A stretch of DNA of 64,000 nucleotides from Anthropogastromicrobium sp963652495. GTDB lineage: Bacteria; Bacillota; Clostridia; Lachnospirales; Lachnospiraceae. Position numbers and translations under genes: made by a program. This document shows, piece after piece, positions 1 through 7,643 of this stretch. Numbering within the stretch: position 1 is the stretch's first letter; every line of letters starts with the position of its first letter. The DNA lies in NCBI GenBank assembly GCA_963652495.1, contig CAVJTU010000005.1, forward strand, positions 1 through 64,000, given 5' to 3'. Under the pieces are notes generated by a model. It was given only the letters and a program-made list of their open reading frames with translations. It did not search any database and was not told where the DNA came from.

Positions 1-53
1 TAAGACGTCGCCCTCTCACGGCGAAAACAGGAGTTCGATTCTCCTACAAGCTG
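1..53 (+). tRNA. tRNA-Glu(CTC), 3' part only
   Basis: The 3' part of a tRNA, cut by the window start. The anticodon stem TCGCC/GGCGA encloses the loop CTCTCAC, which places CTC as the anticodon (Glu, codon GAG). A T-arm AGGAG/CTCCT with loop TTCGATT follows, then the acceptor strand ACAAGCT and discriminator G. The TTAAGAC-type D-arm remnant also fits tRNA-Glu. CCA is not encoded. The 5' acceptor half is outside the window, so the acceptor pairing cannot be checked. Confidence 0.88.
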
Positions 54-59
54 CTATGT

Positions 60-94
60 GTCCTGCGAAAGCAGGACTTTTTCTTTTTGTTCTG
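60..94 (+). terminator. Rho-independent terminator of the tRNA unit
   Basis: Perfect 7-bp stem GTCCTGC/GCAGGAC with a GAAA loop, followed by TTTTTCTTTTT. It lies 7 nt after the tRNA. Confidence 0.9.
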
Positions 95-251
95 ATTTTT
101 TTCTGAAAGCTAGATTATGAAGGAGTATTAAGGGTTGTCCGGAAATTTCAAAAATAATTTGCAACATTTAAGAGATGTATTGCATGATATAGGTGAAAGG
201 AAATAGATAATTAATGCATTGAGGATCGTTACAAGGCGGAGGTGACAGGAG

Positions 252-749
252 ATGGAACACGAAGAAAGAGAGGTGTGTCAAATCTATAAGGATTATGGCG
301 ATGATTTGTACCGACTATGCTATTTCTATACTGGAAATGTACATGATGCAATGGACGCTGTGCAAAATACACTGGTACATTTAATGGAATATGCAGGGGT
401 ATTTGAGTCGGAAAGTCATAAAAAATCGTGGTTACTTAAGGTTGGAGTGAATGAATGCAGGCAGCTTCATCGTCAGTGGTGGAGACGCAAGGTGACAGCG
501 GACGAATCGCTTATTGATATGGAAAAGGCAGGTGTGCAGACGAGCGAGGTGTGGGAGAGTGTGATGGCATTGCCAAACAAATACCGCACTGCCATTTATC
601 TATATTATTATGTTGGCTATTCGACAGAGGAGATTGCGAAAATTATGGGAAAGCAGTCGTCTACGGTGCGGTCACTTTTGCTTCGAACACGAAAAAAACT
701 AAAAGAAGAGCTGGTGGAGCCGCAGGCAGAGAGCAGTTCACGAATTTGA
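252..749 (+). CDS. ECF-type RNA polymerase sigma factor
   Basis: A 165-residue sigma-70 family protein of the extracytoplasmic function type. The N-terminal half (about residues 8-75) has the region 2 pattern, with YKDYGDDLYRLCYFYTG and a DAVQNTLVHL helix. The C-terminal part (about 95-155) is region 4, with LPNKYRTAIYLYYYVGYSTE and a helix-turn-helix ending LLLRTRKKLKEEL. There is no region 1 or 3, as usual for ECF factors. The start follows GGAGGTGACAGGAG. The next gene begins 29 nt downstream and codes for a membrane LCP protein that is probably co-transcribed. By family logic that partner could act as its anti-sigma factor, which is inference. The target promoters are unknown. Confidence 0.92.
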   Translation: MEHEEREVCQIYKDYGDDLYRLCYFYTGNVHDAMDAVQNTLVHLMEYAGVFESESHKKSWLLKVGVNECRQLHRQWWRRKVTADESLIDMEKAGVQTSEVWESVMALPNKYRTAIYLYYYVGYSTEEIAKIMGKQSSTVRSLLLRTRKKLKEELVEPQAESSSRI

Positions 750-777
750 TATTTTCGTACAGAAAGGAAGGCGCAGT

Positions 778-1863
778 ATGAAACAGGATGACTATCGAAA
801 GATGTGCGATGAGGTAAAGCTTTCAGCGGAGCAGAAAGATAAAATATGGACAGCTGCGAGAGCAAAAGTGCAGGCGAAAAAAGAAAATAGACAAAAGATA
901 GGCAGATTTGCGGGAGTTGCAATGGCAGCGATTATTGTATTTTTTATGGTGGCAGCCATGCCAGGTATTATAAGAAATAAGAATACAAATCAGCCAGCGG
1001 CACAGGTGGAAAAGGGTACAGAGGAAGATCGTACAGAGGAAGATCGTTCGCAGACAGTGCAAATAAATCAAGAAATGGAATATTATTTGTTACTTGGAAC
1101 AGATGGTCGTACCGATAAAAAAGCCGGTACGTATGCAGATGCAATTGTTTTGGCAGGAATGGATGCAAGCAAAGGAAAAATTCAACTTATTTCAATTCCA
1201 CGTCGTCTAAAATTGGGTGAAAAAGAAGCAGGTGACTATGACTGGTGGTATCAAAGTACGAATGATCTTTGGAGTGCAATTGAACGAAATTTTGGAATTA
1301 CAATTGAGGGTCAGGTGACAGCATCGTTTTCGATCTTTGCACAGCTTGTGAATATGTATGGAGGTCTGGAATTAGAGGTAACCGAGGCTGACTTAGATCC
1401 AACGTATTCCCAATTAAATGGTTATCTGACAGAGGTAGTGGAATCAACTGGCATCGAAACAAAAGGGCAGATTACAGAACTGGGTGTTCAACTTCTTGAT
1501 GGATCGCAGACTGTGGCGTGGTGCAGAGTGCGTGATACAGAAAATGGTGTAAGAGGATCGCGTTTTCTTACGGCATTGAAACAATTATATTCACGAATGG
1601 CTGAGCAAGACAATGATTATGAAAAGATAACAGTTGCGAGTATTATAATTTTATCCATGGTGAATGCAGATATCACATTATCAAATGAACCATTTGAGGT
1701 TGCAAGGATAATGGAACAGGCATTTTCTTGTACTGAGTTTTCGTATATTGATTTCGCACAGAGTAAGTATGTAGAAGCAGTTAAAGAAGAGAATAATGTA
1801 GAACCTGTGTATTCTCTTTCAGAAGAATTTTATTGCATTCCGAGTCTGAGTGTGTTAAATTAA
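778..1863 (+). CDS. Membrane-anchored LCP-domain protein, possible anti-sigma partner
   Basis: 361 residues. A basic cytoplasmic segment (1-42) precedes one membrane helix (about 43-63), a low-complexity linker and an extracellular LytR-CpsA-Psr domain (from about 98: YYLLLGTDGRTDKK, then YADAIVLAGMD, ISIPRRLKL and a later WCRVRDTENGVRGSRFLTAL). Classical LCP enzymes move undecaprenyl-linked polymers to peptidoglycan using conserved arginines. Here the usual R-S-D-T before the strand is Y-A-D-A and the PRD motif is PRR, so activity may be altered. The linker contains an exact 15-bp tandem duplication (1018-1047, TEEDR twice). The position straight after an ECF sigma gene and the charged N-terminus suggest it senses the envelope and holds the sigma factor. 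That role is inferred. Confidence 0.75.
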   Translation: MKQDDYRKMCDEVKLSAEQKDKIWTAARAKVQAKKENRQKIGRFAGVAMAAIIVFFMVAAMPGIIRNKNTNQPAAQVEKGTEEDRTEEDRSQTVQINQEMEYYLLLGTDGRTDKKAGTYADAIVLAGMDASKGKIQLISIPRRLKLGEKEAGDYDWWYQSTNDLWSAIERNFGITIEGQVTASFSIFAQLVNMYGGLELEVTEADLDPTYSQLNGYLTEVVESTGIETKGQITELGVQLLDGSQTVAWCRVRDTENGVRGSRFLTALKQLYSRMAEQDNDYEKITVASIIILSMVNADITLSNEPFEVARIMEQAFSCTEFSYIDFAQSKYVEAVKEENNVEPVYSLSEEFYCIPSLSVLN

Positions 1864-1873
1864 TCCTAATAGT

Positions 1874-1922
1874 ATGTGAGGCAGTCGATTCGATCAATTG
1901 TATCAATTCGATTGTCTCACAT
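1874..1922 (+). promoter_or_regulatory. Long inverted repeat between LCP gene and MBL gene
   Basis: ATGTGAGGCAGTCGATT pairs with AATCGATTGTCTCACAT-like sequence on the other arm, giving a stem of about 14 bp with G-U pairs. There is no T tract, so it is not a classical terminator. It sits just after the LCP stop codon and ends immediately before the ribosome binding site at about 1930. It could be an mRNA stability or attenuation hairpin, or an operator. Confidence 0.5.
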
Positions 1923-1946
1923 GAAAAAGGGAGGAACACACAAAAG

Positions 1947-3368
1947 ATGAGAAAACTGCACAAAAAAGCATTGCCAGACAAGACATTGTCAGGAATATCT
2001 GAAATGTCGAAAAATCCACTTCGGCAGATAAAAAAGTGGATGGCAGCCACCGCCGCAGCGACCATGATGCTGCCGGGTGCGATGGCTGTACCGGCTGTTG
2101 AAACCACACAGAGCGATCTGCCACAGGAAGAATTGACCGTTCATTTCATTGATGTCGGTCAGGGACTTGCAATCATGGCTCAGGCTGGAGATGACGTGCT
2201 GGTATACGATGGCGGAAATTCCGATGCCGCATCTTATTTTGTTTCGTATTTACAGCAGGAAGGCGTTGAGGATATTGACTATATGATCGCGTCCCACTAC
2301 GATGCCGATCATTTAAATGGTCTTGTCGGCGCACTTTGTGCATTTGATACCGAGACAATTATCGCACCGGATTACGAGCATGACTCTAAAATTTATACTT
2401 CATTTTACGATACACTATCGTCTCAAGAAAAAGAAGTAACATACCCGAAGGTCGGTGAAGAGTACCCCTTTGGCGAGGGCAGCTTTACCATTCTTGGACC
2501 GACACAGATTCAGGATGATTCCAATAACAATTCCGTGGTGATTCGTCTTGACTACGGCGAGACTTCATTTTTGCTTACAGGCGATGCCGAAGCCAAGGAA
2601 GAAAAGGACATCATTGCGGCAAACGAAGATCTGGACTGTGATGTATTGTCAGTTGGTCATCATGGTTCCGCAAGTTCTACCAGCTGGGATTTTCTGGAAG
2701 CTGTTCTTCCGGAATATGCAGTCATTTCCTGTGGTGTGAACAATTCCTACGGCCATCCAGACCCAGATACCATTGAAAAATTAGAGTCTGTTGAGGCACA
2801 AATTTTCAGAACCGATCTTCAGGGAAACATCATTGCCGTATCCGATGGTGAGACCATCACATGGAATAATGCGCCGAGCAACGGTGAAGTGCTGTACGCA
2901 GCAGATTTTGTATCGGTAAGGGAAGAGCCAAACGATACAAGCAATACCGTCGGGGAACTTGGACCGGGCAATCAGATTCAGGTATTAAACCGCGATGACG
3001 ATGGTTGGGCAACAATCATATTTAATGGTGCGACGACCTACATTCCGACATCCTACTTAAGTGACACGGATCCGCAGGCACAAACACAGGCAGTAAAACA
3101 GGCTCAGGAGACGCAAGCACAGCCGCAGACGCAAGCACAGCCGCAGACGCAGGCACCGTCCACGCAGCCGCAGACTGAAGCACCGACACAACCACCACAG
3201 ACCGAGGCCCCAACTCAGCCGGTAGGCAATATGGTATGGCTGTCTGCAACTGGTTCAAAATATCACAGCAGAAACAACTGTGGAAATATGAATCCGGCGA
3301 ATGCGTATCAGGTGACAGAATCGGATGCAATCAATCAGGGATACGGGAAATGCAAAAAGTGCTGGTAA
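1947..3368 (+). CDS. Secreted ComEC-like metallo-beta-lactamase protein with SH3 and Cys-rich C-terminal domains
   Basis: 473 residues starting after GGGAGG. An N-terminal signal or anchor segment (about 30-48, rich in Ala and Met) comes first. A metallo-beta-lactamase fold like the C-terminal domain of ComEC follows, with VHFIDVGQG, YDGGN, SHYDADHLNGL (the H-x-D-x-D-H zinc motif), LLTGDAE and VGHHGS. Then come a bacterial SH3 segment (VREEPNDTSNTVGELG), a Gln/Pro/Thr linker with an 18-bp DNA tandem repeat at 3111-3146, and a short end domain, KYHSRNNCGNM to GKCKKCW, that looks metal-binding. Family members are described as extracellular hydrolases or nucleases of unclear substrate. A competence role cannot be claimed, because the membrane channel part of ComEC is missing. 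Confidence 0.82.
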   Translation: MRKLHKKALPDKTLSGISEMSKNPLRQIKKWMAATAAATMMLPGAMAVPAVETTQSDLPQEELTVHFIDVGQGLAIMAQAGDDVLVYDGGNSDAASYFVSYLQQEGVEDIDYMIASHYDADHLNGLVGALCAFDTETIIAPDYEHDSKIYTSFYDTLSSQEKEVTYPKVGEEYPFGEGSFTILGPTQIQDDSNNNSVVIRLDYGETSFLLTGDAEAKEEKDIIAANEDLDCDVLSVGHHGSASSTSWDFLEAVLPEYAVISCGVNNSYGHPDPDTIEKLESVEAQIFRTDLQGNIIAVSDGETITWNNAPSNGEVLYAADFVSVREEPNDTSNTVGELGPGNQIQVLNRDDDGWATIIFNGATTYIPTSYLSDTDPQAQTQAVKQAQETQAQPQTQAQPQTQAPSTQPQTEAPTQPPQTEAPTQPVGNMVWLSATGSKYHSRNNCGNMNPANAYQVTESDAINQGYGKCKKCW

Positions 3369-3377
3369 AGTCAAAGC

Positions 3378-3422
3378 AGACATTCGTAATCCGCTTCGAT
3401 ATTTGCTTGATTCGGTTAAAAA
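3378..3422 (-). repeat. Intergenic repeat family A, short copy
   Basis: Read on the minus strand it has TTAACCGAATCAAGCAA followed by GAAGCGGATTACGAATGTC. The same words occur at 5637-5793, 46879-46930, 51498-51527 and 55902-55997. The middle part is missing here. No coding capacity. Confidence 0.65.
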
Positions 3423-3456
3423 ACAGCAATTAATTATAAAGTCTTAACTATAAAAA

Positions 3457-3501
3457 GCGATCTTAGACTCGAACTAGCAAATCTAAGATCGTTTTTCTTT
3501 T
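3457..3501. terminator. Bidirectional terminator between convergent genes
   Basis: A 10-bp perfect stem, CGATCTTAGA/TCTAAGATCG, with TTTTTCTTTT on the plus side and a TTTTTA run on the minus side. It separates the convergent MBL gene (ends 3368) and the minus-strand gene ending at 3519, and probably serves both. Confidence 0.88.
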
Positions 3502-3518
3502 GAATAATTTTTAAAAAA

Positions 3519-4928
3519 TTAAGATTTTGAATTATCCTTTTGAAGTTCTGCTTCCATTTTTGTAATGTGCTGTTTTAGCAGATATAGTGTATCTTCCTTT
3601 GAGTAGACAAGACCGCTTTCGGGCAGGGAATGAAAGAAGTCAAGAAACAGGCTTCGTATGGATTCTTCTGTAATATGAATGTTGCAGCAGTAGGAGCCAA
3701 AGACAAATTTCAATGTTGTATAAATATGAAATCCGGTCTGAGGATTGGTATAGATAGACAGATAATTTGGCAGATGAAGCTGCGTTGGGCGGGCAATCAA
3801 TCCAAGCACCGTTCCGTTTTCAATTTCGATATACAGTTTTTTTAGAAAATTGCAGACATCCTCTTTATCCAGATGCGGAATAAATTCCGCCGGCGAGTCA
3901 TCACAGATACCGGTCTCAATCAAATCCCGTAAGCCTTCTTCAGTAAAAATGGTATAATAATTGTTTTTTACCTGACGAAGGAATGAGTAGTGGTGGTCAA
4001 TGAGCGGCAGATACGGATCAAGCGGCATTTGGGAGCGATTCAAGTATTTTTTGATTATGTCGTGCGTGATGTAGCGTCCGATACATGGCTGCGGCATAAT
4101 GATATGCAGAGAATCCGGTACGGCAGCGGAAATATACTCATTTAATACTTCTGTTACATCTGCGCTGCATTGGGTTAACGGTTCACACTGGAGCAGTAAA
4201 TTTTTGAAAAAGCTGCGGTAATAGGAAAGCAAATCTTCTGATTCCAGAATCTGTGCAGTAGACAAATCCTCTGAAAATAGAATCAGATAATGTGGCGAAA
4301 TAATGTAGTATCCCATTGGAGAGAGCGATGCTGCTTTTGGCGTCTCGTGAAAATAATAAGGTTTGTATTGACCGCAGGAGGCGAGACATAATGGGATGAC
4401 AGAATGTAGCAATTCCAGATTTTTTGCAGCAGAGTTTGTGCCTGATTCAAAGCAAAGCAGTTCATTTACTGCAAATTTGTGACCGTCCAGCCAAAATTCC
4501 ATAAAGTTGATCGTCAGTTTCAGCCTTGTTGGGAGAAACAGGTAAAATTCAGCATTTTCGGTATGCGAAATTTCATAGATCAAAACGGAACGGATGGCAC
4601 TTCTGACAGCAAACTCACCCCGGATCAGATGATCCGAAATAGTTAGTGTGGAAACCTCCGGCGGCGGTGCCATGGAAAAATCAACTGATGCCAGATTATT
4701 TAACAGGCAGCAGACAGCTTGACGATTGTTGTAGTTTTCCTCGCCCTGAAGCAGGATATCATAGAATTGAAAAAAATCCTTTCGGGCATCTACAGAAAGG
4801 TTGAAATGGCGTGCCAGAGACTGAATGGTTTTGTAGGAAAGGATTATGTATACTAGGCAATAAGAAAGAGCAAGATAAAAAATATGGGGGAAGGTGGTCA
4901 CAAATGAGAGAACAATTGATGCTGTCAA
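3519..4928 (-). CDS. Uncharacterised protein, start uncertain
   Basis: A long reading frame (about 440-469 codons) of a family I do not recognise. The body from about residue 35 (TIQSLARHFNLSVDARKDFF) looks globular and mostly helical, with no signal peptide, no catalytic signature and a Lys/Glu-rich tail. The first 30 or so residues in the longest frame are hydrophobic, but they start with TTG, have no ribosome binding site and overlap the divergent LytTR gene, so they are doubtful. No ATG with a Shine-Dalgarno sequence is visible before the conserved-looking part, so the gene could use a rare start or be 5'-damaged. Because it is divergent from a lone LytTR DNA-binding protein, a joint regulatory role is possible but unproven. 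Confidence 0.55.
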   Translation of the reverse strand: MTASIVLSFVTTFPHIFYLALSYCLVYIILSYKTIQSLARHFNLSVDARKDFFQFYDILLQGEENYNNRQAVCCLLNNLASVDFSMAPPPEVSTLTISDHLIRGEFAVRSAIRSVLIYEISHTENAEFYLFLPTRLKLTINFMEFWLDGHKFAVNELLCFESGTNSAAKNLELLHSVIPLCLASCGQYKPYYFHETPKAASLSPMGYYIISPHYLILFSEDLSTAQILESEDLLSYYRSFFKNLLLQCEPLTQCSADVTEVLNEYISAAVPDSLHIIMPQPCIGRYITHDIIKKYLNRSQMPLDPYLPLIDHHYSFLRQVKNNYYTIFTEEGLRDLIETGICDDSPAEFIPHLDKEDVCNFLKKLYIEIENGTVLGLIARPTQLHLPNYLSIYTNPQTGFHIYTTLKFVFGSYCCNIHITEESIRSLFLDFFHSLPESGLVYSKEDTLYLLKQHITKMEAELQKDNSKS

Positions 4929-5242
4929 TGCGTCAGACAGTGGAACGAATTGACTGCAATGAAATTTACTTTATGGAAAGCCGTGGGCATAATGTCTATA
5001 TTTATACAAAAAGTGGAGAAGTTCGTGTCTGTCGCAAATTGGCTGACATAGCACCTCAGCTTCCGAAATATTTTTATCAATGCCATAAAAGTTATGTAAT
5101 AAATTTACAGAAAGTGAATCGTTTTGAACGAACACAGCTTCGATTGACGGATGGAAGAATTGTGCCGATCAGCCGTATCCATCAAAGCGAGATAAAAAAG
5201 ATCTACGGCTGGTATCTGGAAGGATGTCGCAGCTTCAGATAG
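4904..5242 (+). CDS. Stand-alone LytTR DNA-binding domain protein
   Basis: 112 residues that consist of one LytTR domain: the ERIDCNEIYFMESRGHNVYI strand region, CHKSYVINLQKVNRFE, and the end RIVPISRIHQSEIKKIYGWY. LytTR proteins bind DNA with a ten-strand fold. Here there is no receiver domain or membrane segment, so the signal must come from elsewhere, or expression level sets activity. The start at 4904 follows GGGGGAAGGTGG, and the longer upstream frame has no such site. The stop codon is the first base triplet of a 49-bp tandem duplication. It lies divergent to the unknown gene at 3519-4928. Confidence 0.85.
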   Translation: MREQLMLSMRQTVERIDCNEIYFMESRGHNVYIYTKSGEVRVCRKLADIAPQLPKYFYQCHKSYVINLQKVNRFERTQLRLTDGRIVPISRIHQSEIKKIYGWYLEGCRSFR

Positions 5243-5337
5243 TATTCCAAATACCAGTGCAGTTCTCATAAATCCTTTTTTAATAATTTAGTATTCCAAA
5301 TACCAGTGCAGTTCTCATAAATTCTTTTTTAATAATT
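5240..5337. repeat. 49-bp tandem duplication
   Basis: Two head-to-tail copies (5240-5288 and 5289-5337) begin with TAGTATTCCAAATACCAGTG and end in a T-rich stretch with AATAATT. They differ at only two or three positions. Copy 1 starts at the LytTR stop codon. Copy 2 holds the last codons and stop of the minus-strand Cys-rich gene, so the duplication joins two convergent gene ends. Confidence 0.9.
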
Positions 5338-5590
5338 CAGCGATATCCTTGTATCGTCCAATAACTGCTTTATAATTTTCTCTCTTGTGCGGAAATGTAC
5401 AATTTGTGCAGTCTTTGATGCCACTTGGGAGGTAACGAAACTGCCCTCCGCATTTTTTGCCGAGCGCATATAGCGGACAGTAACAGAAAAGACAGTTGAA
5501 ATTGTCCGGATCTGCTTCTTTGTGACAGGGAAAATATTCACATTCGCGATTGCTGAAAAATTGGTAGTGAGTTGTTTTGGGTCGTTCCAT
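5315..5590 (-). CDS. Cysteine-rich small domain protein
   Basis: 91 residues with a dense set of cysteines: NRECEYFPCHKEAD, NCLFCYCPLYALGKKCGG and KDCTNCTFPH. This matches the cysteine-rich small domain family (I recall Pfam PF04071). Members are cytosolic, probably bind a metal, and sometimes sit next to cobamide genes. No cobamide gene is nearby here and the function is unknown. The ribosome binding site AAAGGA lies upstream. A perfect 8-bp hairpin (5606-5627) is in the leader. The last codons and stop fall in copy 2 of the 49-bp tandem duplication. Confidence 0.85.
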   Translation of the reverse strand: MERPKTTHYQFFSNRECEYFPCHKEADPDNFNCLFCYCPLYALGKKCGGQFRYLPSGIKDCTNCTFPHKRENYKAVIGRYKDIAELLKKNL

Positions 5591-5605
5591 AAAAAAATCC
5601 TTTCA

Positions 5606-5627
5606 GACCATGCAAAAAAGCATGGTC
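5606..5627. other. Perfect hairpin in leader of the Cys-rich gene
   Basis: GACCATGC, six A residues, GCATGGTC. On the plus strand it is followed by AATTTTATTTT, so it may act as a weak terminator in that direction. On the minus strand it is just upstream of the AAAGGA ribosome binding site of the Cys-rich gene. Confidence 0.5.
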
Positions 5628-5636
5628 AATTTTATT

Positions 5637-5793
5637 TTAACCAAATCAAGCAAGTCCCCTGCTTCAATTGCGTGAAGCAATAAGCAGTGGGTTGGGAATT
5701 GCTTGTATCAGGAGTGGTACAAGCCACTCCTGATAAGCTGCGAAGCAGCTATTCGGTTATGAGCAAGTAGCGAAGCGGATTGCGAATGTCCGC
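5637..5793 (+). repeat. Intergenic repeat family A, long copy
   Basis: Begins TTAACCAAATCAAGCAAGTCC and ends AAGCGGATTGCGAATGTCCGC. Inside are nested hairpins, including GGAGTGG/CCACTCC, AGCTGC/GCAGCT and CTTCAATTGCGTGAAG. The 55902-55997 copy shares the words CTGATAAGCTG, GAAGCAGCTAT and GCGAAGCGGATTGCGAAT in the same order. No coding capacity. It lies in the gap before the first GH28 gene. Confidence 0.75.
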
Positions 5794-5862
5794 ATTATTT
5801 CGTATTTCTTCTATTGTACTCCTATTTTCATCGCATAGCAAGTAAACAATTGCGGGAAATGC

Positions 5863-5891
5863 TTGAACAATCTTTCGGGTCATGGTAAGAT
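5863..5891 (+). promoter_or_regulatory. Sigma-A-type promoter for GH28 gene
   Basis: TTGAAC, 17-bp spacer, TAAGAT. This predicts a leader of about 48 nt before the ATG at 5946. No other plus-strand promoter of this quality was seen in the gap 5591-5945. Confidence 0.6.
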
Positions 5892-5945
5892 GAAACAGGA
5901 ACAAAAGGATAAGTAAGAGTGAAAAAGAAGAAAGAAGGATCTGAT

Positions 5946-7220
5946 ATGGAAATAAAAAATACGAATGCATTTGAAACATTCCCGGACGGCACTGTGATCG
6001 ACGGATGGTTTTACGATACAAAGGCACCTTCACTAGAGAGTCTCGGAAAGCAGTATATATTAACTGCGTATGGTATCCTTGATGATGGCAAACTTCATAC
6101 AAAGGAAATTCAGGCATTGATCGATCAGGCAGCGGCAGAGGGCGGCGGTGTGATCGTAGTTCCGGCGGGAACGTACCTGACCGGTGCACTGTTTTTTAAG
6201 CAGGGAGTTCATCTGTATATCGCGCAGGGCGGCATGTTAAAAGGAAGCGATGATTGTGCGGATTATCCGATTTGTGAGACAAGAATTGAGGGTGAGAGTT
6301 GTCTGTATTTCTCAGCACTGATTAATGCAGACAGTTTAGATGGATTTGTTATGTGTGGATCCGGAACCATCGATGGAAATGGTCTGCGTTCCTGGAAGGC
6401 ATTCTGGCTTCGCCGCAGCTGGAATCCCAAGTGTACCAATAAGGATGAGCAGCGTCCGCGTCTTATCTATCTGTCAAATTGCAAAAATGTGTGGATTGCT
6501 GGTTTAAATTTGCAAAATTCACATTTCTGGACAACACATCTGTATCACTGTGACCATGTCAAATATGTAGATTGCCGCATTTTCTCCCCGGCGGCACCGG
6601 TGAAGGCACCGAGTACGGATGCGATTGACATTGATGTGTGTACCGATATTCTTGTGAAAAATTGCTATCTTGAAGTAAATGACGATTCTGTTGTATTAAA
6701 GGGCGGAAAAGGCCCATGGGCGGATACTGCACCGGAGAATGGCGCAAATGAGCGTATTTTAGTCGAAGATTGTATATATGGCTTCTGCCACGGCTGTTTG
6801 ACCTGCGGCTCAGAGTCTGTACACAATAAGAATATCCTGCTTCGCCGCATTAAAGTAGGCAGCGGAAGCAATCTGCTTTGGTTAAAGATGCGCCCGGATA
6901 CACCGCAGCATTACGAATATATCACGCTCGAAGAGATCGAGGGCAACATTACAAACTTTATTAATATCAATCCATGGACACAGTTTTATGATCTGAAGGA
7001 TCGAAAAGACATTCCGCTGTCCTATGCGGATCATGTGACAATGAAAAATTGCAAGTGTGAGTGCGAGACTTATTTTAATGTGGAGCCAAACAAAGCACAG
7101 TATGAGCTGTCTGATTTTACTTTTGAAAATCTGGATATTCACGCAGTTAATGATGGCTTTCAGGCAGATGCGGTAGAAAATATGAAGATTGTCAATGTGA
7201 AGGTAGTTACCGAGGCTTAA
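5946..7220 (+). CDS. Glycoside hydrolase family 28 protein (divergent polygalacturonase type)
   Basis: 424 residues, right-handed beta-helix type. The GH28 signature blocks are present but altered: STDAIDID where NTDG is usual, NDDSVVLKGG keeping the paired aspartates, CHGCLTCGSES in place of GHG, and LLWLKMRP near the RIK position. GH28 enzymes hydrolyse galacturonan or rhamnogalacturonan bonds. The changes suggest another pectin-derived substrate or an exo-acting enzyme. There is no signal peptide, so it should act in the cytoplasm on imported oligosaccharides. The start at 5946 has AAGGAT at a good distance, and a GTG at 5919 is less likely. The second GH28 gene (51686-52864) has the canonical motifs. 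Confidence 0.85.
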   Translation: MEIKNTNAFETFPDGTVIDGWFYDTKAPSLESLGKQYILTAYGILDDGKLHTKEIQALIDQAAAEGGGVIVVPAGTYLTGALFFKQGVHLYIAQGGMLKGSDDCADYPICETRIEGESCLYFSALINADSLDGFVMCGSGTIDGNGLRSWKAFWLRRSWNPKCTNKDEQRPRLIYLSNCKNVWIAGLNLQNSHFWTTHLYHCDHVKYVDCRIFSPAAPVKAPSTDAIDIDVCTDILVKNCYLEVNDDSVVLKGGKGPWADTAPENGANERILVEDCIYGFCHGCLTCGSESVHNKNILLRRIKVGSGSNLLWLKMRPDTPQHYEYITLEEIEGNITNFININPWTQFYDLKDRKDIPLSYADHVTMKNCKCECETYFNVEPNKAQYELSDFTFENLDIHAVNDGFQADAVENMKIVNVKVVTEA

Positions 7221-7307
7221 GATAAAAATGCGAATCAGTGAGCCAATGACGAAAGCGCAGCTATCAATAAAGAGAGATTAAGAACAACGAAGAAAGGCAG
7301 AAAAGAT

Positions 7308-7541
7308 ATGGTAACAGAAAAGGAAATTGCCAGAATCAATGAACTGGCAAAGAAGCAGAAAGAAGGAACGTTAACAGAGGCTGAGAAGGAAGAACAGCAG
7401 GCACTTCGTCAGGAATACCTCAGAGCGATCCGTGAGAATATGAGAAGTTCTCTTGATCAGATGAAGATTCAGAATCCGGATGGTACCATCACAAATGTGA
7501 AGGATCGCCGTAAGGATTGGCTGAATAAAATTAAAGAGTAA
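7308..7541 (+). CDS. DUF896 / YnzC family protein
   Basis: 77 residues, mostly two helices: INELAKKQKEGTLTEAEKEE followed by QALRQEYLRAIRENMRSSLD, with the tail NPDGTITNVKDRR. This matches the DUF896 (YnzC) family of small cytosolic Firmicute proteins, whose Bacillus member is in the SOS-linked yneA operon. The biochemical function is not known. Ribosome binding site GAAAGGCAG. The next gene starts about 100 nt on. Confidence 0.9.
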   Translation: MVTEKEIARINELAKKQKEGTLTEAEKEEQQALRQEYLRAIRENMRSSLDQMKIQNPDGTITNVKDRRKDWLNKIKE

Positions 7542-7643
7542 CGAAAGATATTCCATTAAAAAGAAAGGATAATTCCTTTTGGGAAGCAGCAAAACATGAT
7601 ATACTGACAGAGAGGATAATTTATAGAAGGGCAAGGTGATATT

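Noticed and set aside
5749..6189. 146-codon minus-strand frame across the GH28 start
   Set aside because: It overlaps a repeat and the supported GH28 gene, and its sequence has no domain features.
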